A stretch of 45,767 nt of DNA from Terriglobales bacterium (lineage in GTDB: Bacteria; Acidobacteriota; Terriglobia; Terriglobales; Acidobacteriaceae), in assembly GCA_025980765.1 (NCBI GenBank), contig JAICXB010000034.1, positions 1-45,767 on the forward strand, given 5' to 3'. Shown piece by piece: positions 16,109 through 24,608 of this stretch. The notes beneath the pieces were generated by a model. It ran no database searches. It had not been told where the DNA came from and saw only the letters and a list, made by a program, of their open reading frames with translations. The first letter of the stretch is position 1. Each line of letters starts with the position of its first letter. The translations under genes and the position numbers were made by a program.

Positions 16109-18648
16109 CGTCGGGTCTCCACTCGCTCAACTTTGGGCAAGTTTGCAGAAATGGAACGGCTGGGAGCCACATCTGCCGCCACTACTCCGCTGTTGTTGGG
16201 CGGCGCGGAGGTCAAATCCCAGTCGCGGGCGAACGAAATGCGCCCGCTCACGTTGCGGATTCCCGAAAGCGAAATCATTTTCGTGTCGCTCAGAGCAATA
16301 CTGCGGTCTTGTACAGTCAGCTTTCCCGACCACAGCTGAAATGTCAGCGGAGCGGCCGCAGCATCGCCGGCACGCAGGCTGCGCAGCGTGCCGTCTTTCC
16401 ATGCGAAGGTCGCCGATCCGGCTGCGCTGTTCGCCAATTGCTCCAGGTTGCTGCCGCTCAAATCGAGGCGATAGTCACAATCGAAGACTCCGGCGCCGAT
16501 GGGATCGTCGAATGCCGTTGCTACTTCCTCCATGCTGGCATGGCGGAGCGCTCCAGCGGCGAGGATCGACGGGCGAGGACCGCTGAAATCCAGAGTCAAC
16601 TCGCCATCATGTCTGCCGCCGAAAAGATTCCCAGTCCAGTGTCGAATCAGGAGGCGACCCGCTCCCGTCTGCAATTGCGCGGTGACGTTCGTTGTCTGAA
16701 GTCTGGGCAAACTGAGATGTTGGATGCTGAGGCTTCCCTTTGCGGGAATACTCAACAGCCAAACCGCTTGCGTCCCCGCTCCGGAGTGGAAGAAGGGCAG
16801 CGACAGGCCGGAATCGCGTGCTTGCAGCAGGGAAGCGATTTGGATTTCACTCAATTCTCCTGCGTGCGCAGAAAATGTTACATCGCAGACAGGTTGATCG
16901 GCACAGTCCCGGCTGCCCTGCGCGCTTCCGGTGAAGTTCAAATTGGAACCTGGGAAGCTCGCCGCAAACTGCGGCACTTGAAAATCAGGTCCGTTGAAAC
17001 TCACGTTTGCGGAGGACACTACCAGCGGCTCCGAAATTCCCTTAATGGCAAAACGCGCTGAGTTGACGCGCAAAGAACCGGAGAGAGTCGCCGGAGCGAA
17101 GCTCCATGCTCCGGAATAGCTAGCATCGAGAGAGGCGGTGCCCTTTACTCCTGCCAGTAAAGACCGGCCGCCGATCAACCGCTCCATCTCGGCCAAACGG
17201 GCGAGCGCAATCTTACCGCGGAGATCGAGACGATATTGGTGATTATCCAATTCGCCGGAAATCTGTGGACCATCGCCCGCATCTTCATCCAAGACAGCCG
17301 GCTGAATCACTGCCGAGGCGGGATTTTGCAAAAGCTGCTTCTTCGATTTCGCCGAGCCTGTATTCTGGCGACCAAAATCCACGGTCAGTGCCTCGCCCAG
17401 GCCCAGGGGCTGACTTAGAACTGCGCTGCGCAACGAAGCATTGTGAGCCACCAGCCGGCCGCTCCAGGCGATGCCACTTTCGGGCGAGTGTGTGATGGTC
17501 CAGTTCCCATCGATGGTCCCCGTCCCGGCCAAATCGTCGGGCAAAGTGCTCTTGGCGTGCAGCAGTGCCTGAACGAAGGCGTTTACGGGAACGTTGCCGG
17601 CGGAAATGGTGACCGTCGATGGACCAAAATGGGCAGGGTCCGCGACAGTTCCTTCGGCCGTCACCGTACCGCGTGCGACTGGCATGCGGCATTTGAAATC
17701 CAGACTGGCATGGGGCTCACCCGCAACAAAATGCTGAATGCAACTGACCTGAAGAGATAAAGACGAGGAGCGGGTAATGTCGTACCTGCGGAACTGGTCA
17801 ACGCTGCCATCGATGCGAGCGACGAAATCCGCCGGCGTTCCCTTGATCTCGCCGGAAAGATCGACCATGCCCCGCCAGCCCGGATCGCGGCCCTGCTCCA
17901 TGCGCACCAGTTCATTGATCTGCGGCCTGTCCCAACTGAATTGAAAGTGGAAAGGGATGCTGGCATAGCTGGCGGCGCGATCGAACGAGCCCGAGACATG
18001 AATGACGCCGGTGTCGCTGAGGTACTCATCTGTGCGCAACGGCACGGATTTCAGGCGCACGTTCCAGCGGTTCTCCGCCGCCAGCCACAACGCGAAGTCG
18101 GAATCGGAAAGAGTGAAAGGCTTCTTCTCCTGGCCAAACTTGAAGTTGATGCGGCTCTCGTTGAGTTCGATATAGGGAAAGCGGTTGCGCGACTCGGCAT
18201 GACGTTTTGCCGTCGGCGCCGATGGCGTCTGCGAAGCGCGATTGATCAGCCGCTCCAGGTTCCAGTGCCCATCCGGCGATCGCGTGAGATTCAAACTGGC
18301 CTGCGTAAGCGAGATGCTGGCGATCTCTAACCGCCCGCGCCACAGAGAACCAAGACGCAGCTTGGCCGAGCTGTAGGAGCCATCGTCTTCCACGGTCTGC
18401 AGGATCGGTTCGCCGCCAAACTCGGGATCGTCGGCGATTTTTAGATGACGAAAGGTGAAGCCGGGCAGCGGCAGCAGTCGCACATGCACTTCATCGACGC
18501 TGACCGCCCGCCCCAGCGATCGGGAGAGCGATTCGGAAAAGTGGGCGCGGAACTTGGCCGAATTCACGCTGGGAGGGACAACGAATCCCATGATGATGAC
18601 CAGGAAGGTGGCCAAACCTGCATGAATTTGAGAGCGATGGCGGTGCAT
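16105..18648 (-). CDS. AsmA-family envelope protein
   Basis: About 847 aa. The start was set at the ATG overlapping the signal peptidase stop (TGATG at 18646-18650); the longer frame upstream lies in the lepB gene. An N-terminal membrane anchor (AGLATFLVIIMGFVVPPSVN) is followed by FRAHFSESLSRSLGRAVSVD and VRLLPLPGFTFRHLKIADDP, the AsmA N-terminal pattern. A long repetitive beta region follows, and the C-terminal part (LDLSGSNLEQLANSAAGSAT then FAWKDGTLRSL) is AsmA_2-like. Members form lipid-transfer bridges between the membranes of diderm bacteria. Coupling to lepB and the small exported protein fits an envelope-biogenesis operon. Confidence 0.8.
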   Translation of the reverse strand: MHRHRSQIHAGLATFLVIIMGFVVPPSVNSAKFRAHFSESLSRSLGRAVSVDEVHVRLLPLPGFTFRHLKIADDPEFGGEPILQTVEDDGSYSSAKLRLGSLWRGRLEIASISLTQASLNLTRSPDGHWNLERLINRASQTPSAPTAKRHAESRNRFPYIELNESRINFKFGQEKKPFTLSDSDFALWLAAENRWNVRLKSVPLRTDEYLSDTGVIHVSGSFDRAASYASIPFHFQFSWDRPQINELVRMEQGRDPGWRGMVDLSGEIKGTPADFVARIDGSVDQFRRYDITRSSSLSLQVSCIQHFVAGEPHASLDFKCRMPVARGTVTAEGTVADPAHFGPSTVTISAGNVPVNAFVQALLHAKSTLPDDLAGTGTIDGNWTITHSPESGIAWSGRLVAHNASLRSAVLSQPLGLGEALTVDFGRQNTGSAKSKKQLLQNPASAVIQPAVLDEDAGDGPQISGELDNHQYRLDLRGKIALARLAEMERLIGGRSLLAGVKGTASLDASYSGAWSFAPATLSGSLRVNSARFAIKGISEPLVVSSANVSFNGPDFQVPQFAASFPGSNLNFTGSAQGSRDCADQPVCDVTFSAHAGELSEIQIASLLQARDSGLSLPFFHSGAGTQAVWLLSIPAKGSLSIQHLSLPRLQTTNVTAQLQTGAGRLLIRHWTGNLFGGRHDGELTLDFSGPRPSILAAGALRHASMEEVATAFDDPIGAGVFDCDYRLDLSGSNLEQLANSAAGSATFAWKDGTLRSLRAGDAAAAPLTFQLWSGKLTVQDRSIALSDTKMISLSGIRNVSGRISFARDWDLTSAPPNNSGVVAADVAPSRSISANLPKVERVETRR

Positions 18649-19448
18649 CAGCGCACCAGGTGAAACATGCGGCCCCAGCGAGTCTGATCGAAGAAATGGA
18701 TGATTACGTGGCCGATGAATTTCGCGCGCTCGCTGATTTCCGTCTGCTTCCATTGATCTTCGGGGGTATTGAAAGACCAATAGACAAAGAGCGGGCGGCC
18801 GATGATGTTTTCCCGGGGAATGAATCCCCAATAGCGGCTGTCATAGCTGACATCGCGATTGTCGCCCATGCCGAAATAGCTGCCGGGAGGAACTACGAGG
18901 TCGTCTCCTTCTTTCATGATGCCCACCATGGCCGGCCATCCTGCAGACACGTCGGCATTGGCCTCGCTCGCCGGCACGGAAGGGAAGTTGTCCCGATATG
19001 GAACGTAGTCGTCCTTACTGTGAATGACGTATGGCTCCTTCAGCGCTTCTCCGTTGCGGTACACAACTCCACCGCGCAGGTGCAGATGATCGCCGGGAAT
19101 GCCCATCACGCGTTTCACCACGTACAGTCCGGGAGTTTGCGGAGAAAGAAAGACGATGATGTCGCCATGGCGAATCGGCCGGTAGTGCACAAACGGGGCC
19201 CAATGAGTGCTGGGAGCGATGGTGATGCGATCGACGAAAACGTGATCGCCGATGAGCAGCGTGTTCTCCATGGAACTCGATGGGATCTCGAATGCCTGAA
19301 TGTTGAAGGTGATGATGAACAGGCCGACGACCAGCACCGCCGCCATGGAGGAGATGAACTCCATGGGCGTTTCTTTCTTCTTTTCTTCCTTTTGGGAGAC
19401 TTCCTGCGGCTTCCTATTCGTAAGTACGTCAGTGCTTGATGGAGTCAT
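18648..19448 (-). CDS. lepB: Signal peptidase I (first copy)
   Basis: 266 aa. One N-terminal membrane segment (MAAVLVVGLFIITFNIQAF) precedes the catalytic-serine box EIPSSSMENTLLIGD. The catalytic lysine is in YVVKRVMGIPGD and the C-terminal box is MGDNRDVSYDSRYWGFIP. It cleaves Sec and Tat signal peptides on the outer face of the inner membrane. The stop overlaps the AsmA start. A Lys/Glu-rich cytoplasmic stretch (QKEEKKKETP) precedes the membrane segment. No convincing ribosome binding site precedes the ATG at 19448, so a slightly later start is possible. Confidence 0.93.
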   Translation of the reverse strand: MTPSSTDVLTNRKPQEVSQKEEKKKETPMEFISSMAAVLVVGLFIITFNIQAFEIPSSSMENTLLIGDHVFVDRITIAPSTHWAPFVHYRPIRHGDIIVFLSPQTPGLYVVKRVMGIPGDHLHLRGGVVYRNGEALKEPYVIHSKDDYVPYRDNFPSVPASEANADVSAGWPAMVGIMKEGDDLVVPPGSYFGMGDNRDVSYDSRYWGFIPRENIIGRPLFVYWSFNTPEDQWKQTEISERAKFIGHVIIHFFDQTRWGRMFHLVR

Positions 19449-19554
19449 GATTAGAAACTACGTCTTGATTTCGCTTGTCTTCGACAAATTACCCGCTGCT
19501 TTATTGCGCCTGACGTCTTTGTTCCCTTGGGAGCGAGAGCGAGGCCCATTTTTT

Positions 19555-19598
19555 CTGTCATCCTGAGCGAGGGCGCACGCCCGAGTCGAAGGACCCCG
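19555..19598. repeat. Left arm of the 44-bp perfect inverted repeat
   Basis: Begins CTGTCATCCTGAGCGAGG and ends AGTCGAAGGACCCCG. The same 44 bases occur inverted at 19960-20003 without a mismatch. The arm overlaps the last codons of the GIY-YIG reading frame, so the protein end SFDSGVRPRSG is repeat-encoded. The word belongs to the TCATCCTGAGCGA...GTCGAAGGA class of palindromic repeats common in Acidobacteriota. Confidence 0.9.
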
Positions 19599-19939
19599 AT
19601 GCTGCTAACGCCCGATCCTGCCGCAGGAATTCCTCCGATGCGGCAATCTCTTTGTCCATATGGGAATAGAGATCTTCCCATCGCGGATTCTGTCGCTCAA
19701 TCAGTGCGACTTTTTTCGATCTCCTCCAACCCTCCAACTGTTTTTCTCGGCTGAGAGCCCGGAATACACTGTCAAACTCCTCGCGATAGACCAAACGCGT
19801 GCAAGAGTATTTTTTCGAGAAACCCTCGAAGGCCCCAATTTTATTGCTGCCAAACTCGCAGACCCAGATCGCTGGTAACACCGATATACAGCGTGCCGCT
19901 CAGACTGGACATAATGTATACCCAGTATTGGTGTTCCAT
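19558..19939 (-). pseudogene. GIY-YIG nuclease (UPF0213 type), single-base frameshift
   Basis: The N-terminal half, starting at the ATG at 19939, reads MEHQYWVYIMSSLSG then TLYIGVTSDLGLRVWQ, the complete GIY-YIG core with YVYI and YIG elements and the following Arg. It then meets a stop at 19841-19843. Read one base off, the chain continues KIGAFEGFSKKYSCTRLVY, FRALSREKQLEGWRRSKK and NPRWEDLY, the conserved second half, including the metal-binding Glu in REKQ. Removing one A from the CAGCAATAAAATT run near 19840-19849 restores an intact protein of about 126 aa with the expected WQHKIGAFEGF junction. The gene fills the space between the two 44-bp repeat arms and lies in the same direction as the flanking lepB genes. 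Either a recent pseudogene or an assembly error. Confidence 0.85.
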
Positions 19940-19959
19940 TCTCGAGCTCCAATCAGTAC

Positions 19960-20003
19960 CGGGGTCCTTCGACTCGGGCGTGCGCCCTCGCTCAGGATGA
20001 CAG
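19960..20003. repeat. Right arm of the 44-bp perfect inverted repeat
   Basis: Exact inverse of 19555-19598, beginning CGGGGTCCTTCGACTCGGGC. It ends 20 bp upstream of the GIY-YIG start codon. The 361 bp between the arms contain essentially only the nuclease gene. Together the arms mark a 449-bp unit inserted between two signal peptidase genes. Confidence 0.9.
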
Positions 20004-20076
20004 CGAATCGGGCGTCCTTGTGCAGGCGATGTACAAAAAGACCAACAGCAACACCAGCACCAACCGTTACCCTCGC

Positions 20077-20889
20077 TTATCGGACCAGGTGAAACGCGCG
20101 GTTCCAACGGGCGTCTGCGGGCAGATGCACCAGCGCATACAGCAAACGTTCCAGTTTACCATCTGCTTGCGGCTCATCCGGCCGGTCCACTGACCAATAG
20201 ATGACCAGCGGACGCCCAATGATGTTTGCGCGTGGGACAAAGCCCCAATAGCGGCTGTCGAGACTCTGGTCACGATTGTCGCCCATGACAAAGTAGCTAT
20301 TGGCGGGAATGACGAGTTCTCCGTCATCAATCAATTTGTGCATAGCCACCCACCAGGAAGAATTGACGTCGCCGCCGATGAAATTGCCGTCGGGGAAATT
20401 GTCGCGATAGGAATCGAAGTCGTGGTTCTTGTGGATCGCGTATGCAGAGTCGTCGACGACTTTGTCGTTGACGAAAACTCGTCCATGAAACAGCCGAAGG
20501 CGGTCGCCGGGGACGGCAATCACCCGCTTCACGAAATGCTGAGTGGGATTTACTGGATAGCGGAAGACGATGACGTCTCCGCGCTTCACCTCAGAGTAGG
20601 GAATCAGCCAGCTCCAATCTCCGGCTGTACCGTAATGGGCCTTATCTACCAACAGGTAGTCGCCGATCAGCAGGGTATTTTCCATCGATTCCGAAGGAAT
20701 CTGAAAAGCCTGCGCCAGAAACGTGATCACGAAGAGCGCGATCACGATGGTGGAACTCAGCCATTGCAGCCCGCTAAGCCAGTCGCGGGCCGCTTCATTC
20801 CGAACGGAGCGAGGAATCCCTGCTTCCGCCGATGCTGGTGAGGATAGGGATTCCTCGCTGCGCTCGGAATGCACTACCAAATCACTCAT
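20077..20889 (-). CDS. lepB: Signal peptidase I (second copy)
   Basis: About 270 aa from the ATG at 20889, which overlaps the rnc stop (ATGA). The longer open frame is the shadow of rnc. Residues 6-36 (HSERSEESLSSPASAEAG then IPRSVRNEAA) are encoded by a palindromic repeat and are probably disordered cytoplasmic filler. The membrane segment is LSSTIVIALFVITFLAQAFQ, the serine box IPSESMENTLLIGD, the lysine box FVKRVIAVPGDRL and the last box VMGDNRDQSLDSRYWGF. All catalytic residues are present. The two copies share architecture and both end in FHLVR, which suggests an old tandem duplication now separated by the GIY-YIG unit. Confidence 0.92.
   Translation of the reverse strand: MSDLVVHSERSEESLSSPASAEAGIPRSVRNEAARDWLSGLQWLSSTIVIALFVITFLAQAFQIPSESMENTLLIGDYLLVDKAHYGTAGDWSWLIPYSEVKRGDVIVFRYPVNPTQHFVKRVIAVPGDRLRLFHGRVFVNDKVVDDSAYAIHKNHDFDSYRDNFPDGNFIGGDVNSSWWVAMHKLIDDGELVIPANSYFVMGDNRDQSLDSRYWGFVPRANIIGRPLVIYWSVDRPDEPQADGKLERLLYALVHLPADARWNRAFHLVR
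20796..20871. repeat. REP-like palindrome inside the lepB coding sequence
   Basis: Arms 20796-20821 (starting CATTCCGAACGGAGCGAGG) and 20846-20871 pair in 24 of 26 positions around a 24-bp loop. A 19-bp part, TGAGGATAGGGATTCCTCG at 20839-20857, recurs directly at 20913-20931 in the 3' end of rnc. The element therefore sits in frame in the N-terminus of signal peptidase and a partial copy in the C-terminus of RNase III. Confidence 0.8.
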
Positions 20890-21758
20890 GCCGGCTCTTC
20901 CGTCGGAGCTGCTGAGGATAGGGATTCCTCGTCCGCCTGGGCGGACTCGGAATGGAGCATGGCGACAGACTCCTGCGAGCGCAGATGCGCCAATGCAAGT
21001 GTCGCGGCCTGCTGCTCGGCCTTCTTTTTTGTGGAATCCTCGCCGGTGGCAACATAAATCGGCTCTTCGGAGCCATGTTCCAGGATACGCACCTGCATAG
21101 TGAACAGTTTCCGATGTTCCGGTCCCGACTCGCTCAAGACCGCGTACACCGGCTGCGCCATGCCTTTGGCCTGCACCCACTCCTGCAATGCAGATTTGAA
21201 GTCGGTGAAGTGCTCATCCACTCCATCATTGGACTCCAGCCGCTGCAGTTCGGGTTCGAGAACAAAATCGACGATAACGCGGCCCGCGGGCTCCATACCG
21301 CCATCCAGGTACACGGCTGCGATCAGCGCCTCCAGAGCGTCGGCCAACAGCGCCGGTTTTGAGCGCCCGCCGCTGCGTTCTTCCCCTTTGCCCAGCAGGA
21401 GATAGCGGCCAAGTTGCAACTGTCGCGCCACCTTTACCAGATGCCGAGCGCTTACCAGATGGGCCCGCAACTTGGATAGACGGCCTTCCTGATAGCTGGG
21501 GAAGCGGCGAAAGAGAAGTTGGCTGGTGACCAGTCCGAGTACAGCATCGCCCAGGAATTCCATCTGCTCGTTGTCGCCGGAGAGTTCCCGCGTCTGCTCC
21601 GCACCCTCGAGCGTACCTGCTTCCGAGCGCGTCTCCAATTCGTGTGCCAGCGAGCTGTGAGTCAGGGCCTGATGCAGCAGAGCTGGATTCTGAAAACGAT
21701 AGTTAAGCGCGGTTTCGAGTTGGCCTGAGTCTTCGCTCTTCATCGAGAGAGGCTGCAT
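20886..21758 (-). CDS. rnc: Ribonuclease III
   Basis: 290 aa, longer than the usual 220-250. The nuclease domain has QALTHSSLAHE and the signature NEQMEFLGDAVLGLVTSQLL, with a second acidic cluster at LLADALEALIAAVYLDGG. The dsRNA-binding domain starts at DFKSALQEWVQAKG and ends STKKKAEQQAATLALAHL. The last 25 residues (SESAQADEESLSSAAP) are extra and partly repeat-derived. It cuts double-stranded RNA in rRNA processing and mRNA decay. The start overlaps the stop of the TPR gene (TAATG); a second ATG (MKSED) is a possible start. Confidence 0.95.
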   Translation of the reverse strand: MQPLSMKSEDSGQLETALNYRFQNPALLHQALTHSSLAHELETRSEAGTLEGAEQTRELSGDNEQMEFLGDAVLGLVTSQLLFRRFPSYQEGRLSKLRAHLVSARHLVKVARQLQLGRYLLLGKGEERSGGRSKPALLADALEALIAAVYLDGGMEPAGRVIVDFVLEPELQRLESNDGVDEHFTDFKSALQEWVQAKGMAQPVYAVLSESGPEHRKLFTMQVRILEHGSEEPIYVATGEDSTKKKAEQQAATLALAHLRSQESVAMLHSESAQADEESLSSAAPTEEPA

Positions 21759-22717
21759 TACTTCGGAGGCGCGTTCGTCGCAGGCGTGGCAGGCGGAGGA
21801 GTTGTTCCGCTACCCGTCAGCTTGCTCAGCCGATCCACTTCCTGTTTGGCCAGCATGGCGACTGGAGAGTTTGGAGGCGCGGTTGAGACCGCCTTGTTGG
21901 CCGACGTAAGCGCGTCTGAATATTGCTTCAGATGGTCCTGGGCCAGCGCGAGGCGGAGATACGTAAGCGGCTCGACCTGGCCGGGAGGGCTGAGAGCAAT
22001 CGATTGCTGAAATTGTTGTTGCGCGGCGGCGTCATCTTTGCGATCAAGATCGACCATGCCGATCGCGGAGTGCGCCATCGACATCAACATCTTCTTGGCC
22101 CCGTCGAGTTGTTCGGGGGTGATGCTGTTCGGCGCCATCAGATCGGTGTTCACGGTTTCCAGCGCCTTCTGTGCGTCTTTCACCGACTCGTCATAACGCT
22201 CGTCGCGATCCAGATCGCTTTCCCGCGTGCGCTCCGCGAGCACGGTTGCAGCCATCACCAGAGCGACTGGGTCATTCGGTTCATACGTGAGCACTTTGCG
22301 GGCAGTTTCCAACGTCTTCTCCGAATCGTTGGCCTGCTGATATTTGCGCATCAGATTCGAGTACAGCAAACCGCGTAAGTCGCTCTGCGGATATTTCGCG
22401 GCAAAATCATCCGCCGCTTTCTCCGCCGCTGCCGGATCACTGGTGTTAGCTGCCGCCTGATAAGCCGCAAACTCGTCTTGCGTCTTGGCTGAAGGCGGAG
22501 ACTTGTGTGCAGGGGCAGCGGGAGCTGGCGCAGGCTGCGCTGCTTGCGTAGGTATGGCAGGCACGCCAGTGCTCGCGCCCGGAGCGGCCGGTTGTTGCTG
22601 CGCTTGGGTGGGCTGCTGTGCCGGGGTAGTTTGCGCGAAGCTCGCCACCGAAAACGCCAGGCAAAGCACCGATAAAAGCAGCAGGCCGAATGAATTTGAA
22701 CCGAACGGAACTTTCAT
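21758..22717 (-). CDS. Exported TPR-repeat protein
   Basis: 319 aa. The signal peptide (FGLLLLSVLCLAFSVASFAQ) is followed by a Gln/Pro/Ala-rich linker to about residue 75 and then helical pairs typical of TPRs, for example LRGLLYSNLMRKYQQANDSE, AQQQFQQSIALSPPGQVEPL and YSDALTSANKAVSTAPP. A Pro/Thr-rich tail closes it (GSGTTPPPATPATNAPP). TPRs mediate protein contacts in the periplasm; the partner is unknown. It is coupled to rnc by a one-base overlap. Confidence 0.75.
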   Translation of the reverse strand: MKVPFGSNSFGLLLLSVLCLAFSVASFAQTTPAQQPTQAQQQPAAPGASTGVPAIPTQAAQPAPAPAAPAHKSPPSAKTQDEFAAYQAAANTSDPAAAEKAADDFAAKYPQSDLRGLLYSNLMRKYQQANDSEKTLETARKVLTYEPNDPVALVMAATVLAERTRESDLDRDERYDESVKDAQKALETVNTDLMAPNSITPEQLDGAKKMLMSMAHSAIGMVDLDRKDDAAAQQQFQQSIALSPPGQVEPLTYLRLALAQDHLKQYSDALTSANKAVSTAPPNSPVAMLAKQEVDRLSKLTGSGTTPPPATPATNAPPK

Positions 22718-22770
22718 TATGAATTTGCTCGCAATTTCTAAACGTTCGCAAAATGTAGCGACATTCTCGA

Positions 22771-22859
22771 CATTGTCATCCCGAGGAGGGACCTGCTTTT
22801 GTGAATGCCATCGTACAGCAGATTCCCCGCGCCAAGACCCGGCGCTCGGAATGACAATG
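22771..22859. repeat. REP-like inverted repeat
   Basis: CATTGTCATCCCGAG at 22771-22785 pairs with CTCGGAATGACAATG at 22845-22859 (14 of 15). It fills most of the gap between the two TPR-type genes and belongs to the GTCATYCCGAGCG word class also seen around 19555 and 20796. Confidence 0.7.
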
Positions 22860-22907
22860 CATCTTCATCGGTCGTGCCCATGGTGGGGTGATGCTTGCGC
22901 TCACACT

Positions 22908-24458
22908 CTATGGATGCCGTTCTGGCGCATACGGCTGTTGAAGCCCGCGTTCCGCCGCGGCCTTTGTGTCTGGAGCGATGTCGGCCACGTTCAGAGCGGC
23001 ATTGTAATGTTTCAGAGCAGACTCCCGGTCCTGCTGGATATCGAAGATGCGTCCCAGGTAAATGTGCGACCACGCAACCAGCCGGGGTTCGCTGCCGGTT
23101 TGGATGGTTTTCTGGAAGTAATCGACGGCTTCCTGCATTTTGCCTTGTAAGGAGGATGCGCGCGCCAGGATGAAATTGGCGCGCGAAATGTTGCCGGTAT
23201 GGTTCTCAATCACCTGCTCAGCGATTGCCTGTGCTCCGGCGGCATCACCGGCGATCAGACGCTCTTCCGCGGGATCGAGGGGGTCATTGGCGGGCCGAAG
23301 AGTTGCTCGTACCAGATCGGGACTGCCGTTCGCCGCGAACTCGACGTTCCGTGCGCGCTTTTCCTCGTGCCCCAGGTCTATTCCGTAGAGCATGTCGGGA
23401 AACGCATCCTGAAAACTGTTGTCGCCTTTTTCGAATGCGGCAAACTGATCGTAGAAGTAGCGCGTCAGCACGAATCCCTGACGCATGGCAAGCTCGGCTG
23501 CCTGGGAACGGACTTCCTCAACCCGTTTTTCATGGGCTTTTCGATCTTCGCCGGGAGCGGTTGGAACCGCAATCGTGCGGGCTTCTACGGCGCGAATCAG
23601 CGATTCGGTGACGAGCAAGGCAATGTCGTTTTTGAAAGTTGCATCCAGCGGCGCATTCGCTACCGTCTCCAGCAGCGGCTTCAGACGTTGCATGCGGTTG
23701 GCGCGCTTCAGGGCCAGCGGATCCAGCGTGTAATGGAGATAGGTATGGCGCACCTGTTCCATTTTGAGATTGCCATGGTCGGGAGCCACAGCCATCAGGT
23801 AATCAGCGCCGTAATTGCGCGCGTTGATCTCTGACGGGGCAATCAAAGGCTCAATGTAAACGGCGAAGCGGCGATTCACATATCCGCTGATGGGCAACCG
23901 CAGATAGGTGTCAGTCTGCAAGATCATGTTGGCCACGGGATCGTGGAAGCGATCCATGTAGGCTTCATATTGCGGCTCGTACTTCAGCCACAGCCGGTGC
24001 AGATTGGCGGCATCGTAGAAACTCTGGATGACCGGCAGATATCCCAGCACGGGCTGTGCATCAGGAGGCAGATCGGATTCCTTGACCCTGGTCGTGAACT
24101 TCGGCGGCTCGTTGGTGTACAGGGCCAGGGAAACGTACTGGGCTACATTGCGTGCAGTGTCCGCCGCCTGGTGATCGTGGATGAAATCGCAGAGCTGCTT
24201 GCGGGCAAACTGCGCCGCGGGAGAGGCGGCGACGGCGCGAATCACGTCGGCGCGAATCTGGTCACGCACCACGTCGGAGGCCGAGAGCTCCTGGTCGTAA
24301 CCGCAGGCGTTCAGTCCGGCAAAAAAAGTGAAGAAGGTCTCGCTGGTTTCCAGCGTGATCTTCGTGGATGCGGGCTCCTGCGGAAGTTGAGCAAACGCGG
24401 CCAGCGAGCAAAACAAGAGCGCTACAACAGAGAGATGACCAAAACGGAAAAGACGCAG
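22908..24458 (-). CDS. Exported TPR-type protein with a probable CTG start
   Basis: About 516 aa. No ATG or GTG is available upstream of the mature part. A CTG at 24456-24458 has a perfect AAGGAGG 6 nt before it and opens a complete signal peptide (RLFRFGHLSVVALLFCSLAA then FAQ), so I place the start there; a TTG at 24416 would give a truncated signal. The body is helical, with HDPVANMILQTDTYLRLPIS and NRRFAVYIEPLIAPSEI. TPR-like repeats lie near the C-terminus (NFILARASSLQGKMQEAVDY, YLGRIFDIQQDRESALKHYN). Cys at about residue 53 could form a disulfide. Similar proteins occur in Acidobacteriota without known function. Confidence 0.75.
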   Translation of the reverse strand: MRLFRFGHLSVVALLFCSLAAFAQLPQEPASTKITLETSETFFTFFAGLNACGYDQELSASDVVRDQIRADVIRAVAASPAAQFARKQLCDFIHDHQAADTARNVAQYVSLALYTNEPPKFTTRVKESDLPPDAQPVLGYLPVIQSFYDAANLHRLWLKYEPQYEAYMDRFHDPVANMILQTDTYLRLPISGYVNRRFAVYIEPLIAPSEINARNYGADYLMAVAPDHGNLKMEQVRHTYLHYTLDPLALKRANRMQRLKPLLETVANAPLDATFKNDIALLVTESLIRAVEARTIAVPTAPGEDRKAHEKRVEEVRSQAAELAMRQGFVLTRYFYDQFAAFEKGDNSFQDAFPDMLYGIDLGHEEKRARNVEFAANGSPDLVRATLRPANDPLDPAEERLIAGDAAGAQAIAEQVIENHTGNISRANFILARASSLQGKMQEAVDYFQKTIQTGSEPRLVAWSHIYLGRIFDIQQDRESALKHYNAALNVADIAPDTKAAAERGLQQPYAPERHP

Positions 24459-24608
24459 AAACAGCCTCCTTGCGGTTGCAAGCGGGAGTACCTAATTTTA
24501 CTAAGCGTAGCCGCTGAATGGCTAGGGTTTCGCCAGTTGGGTCAATAAATGCAAGTTGGTGTCAGGTGCCCCGTTTACCTTGCTGTATCACGCATATGAC
24601 GGAGGGCA

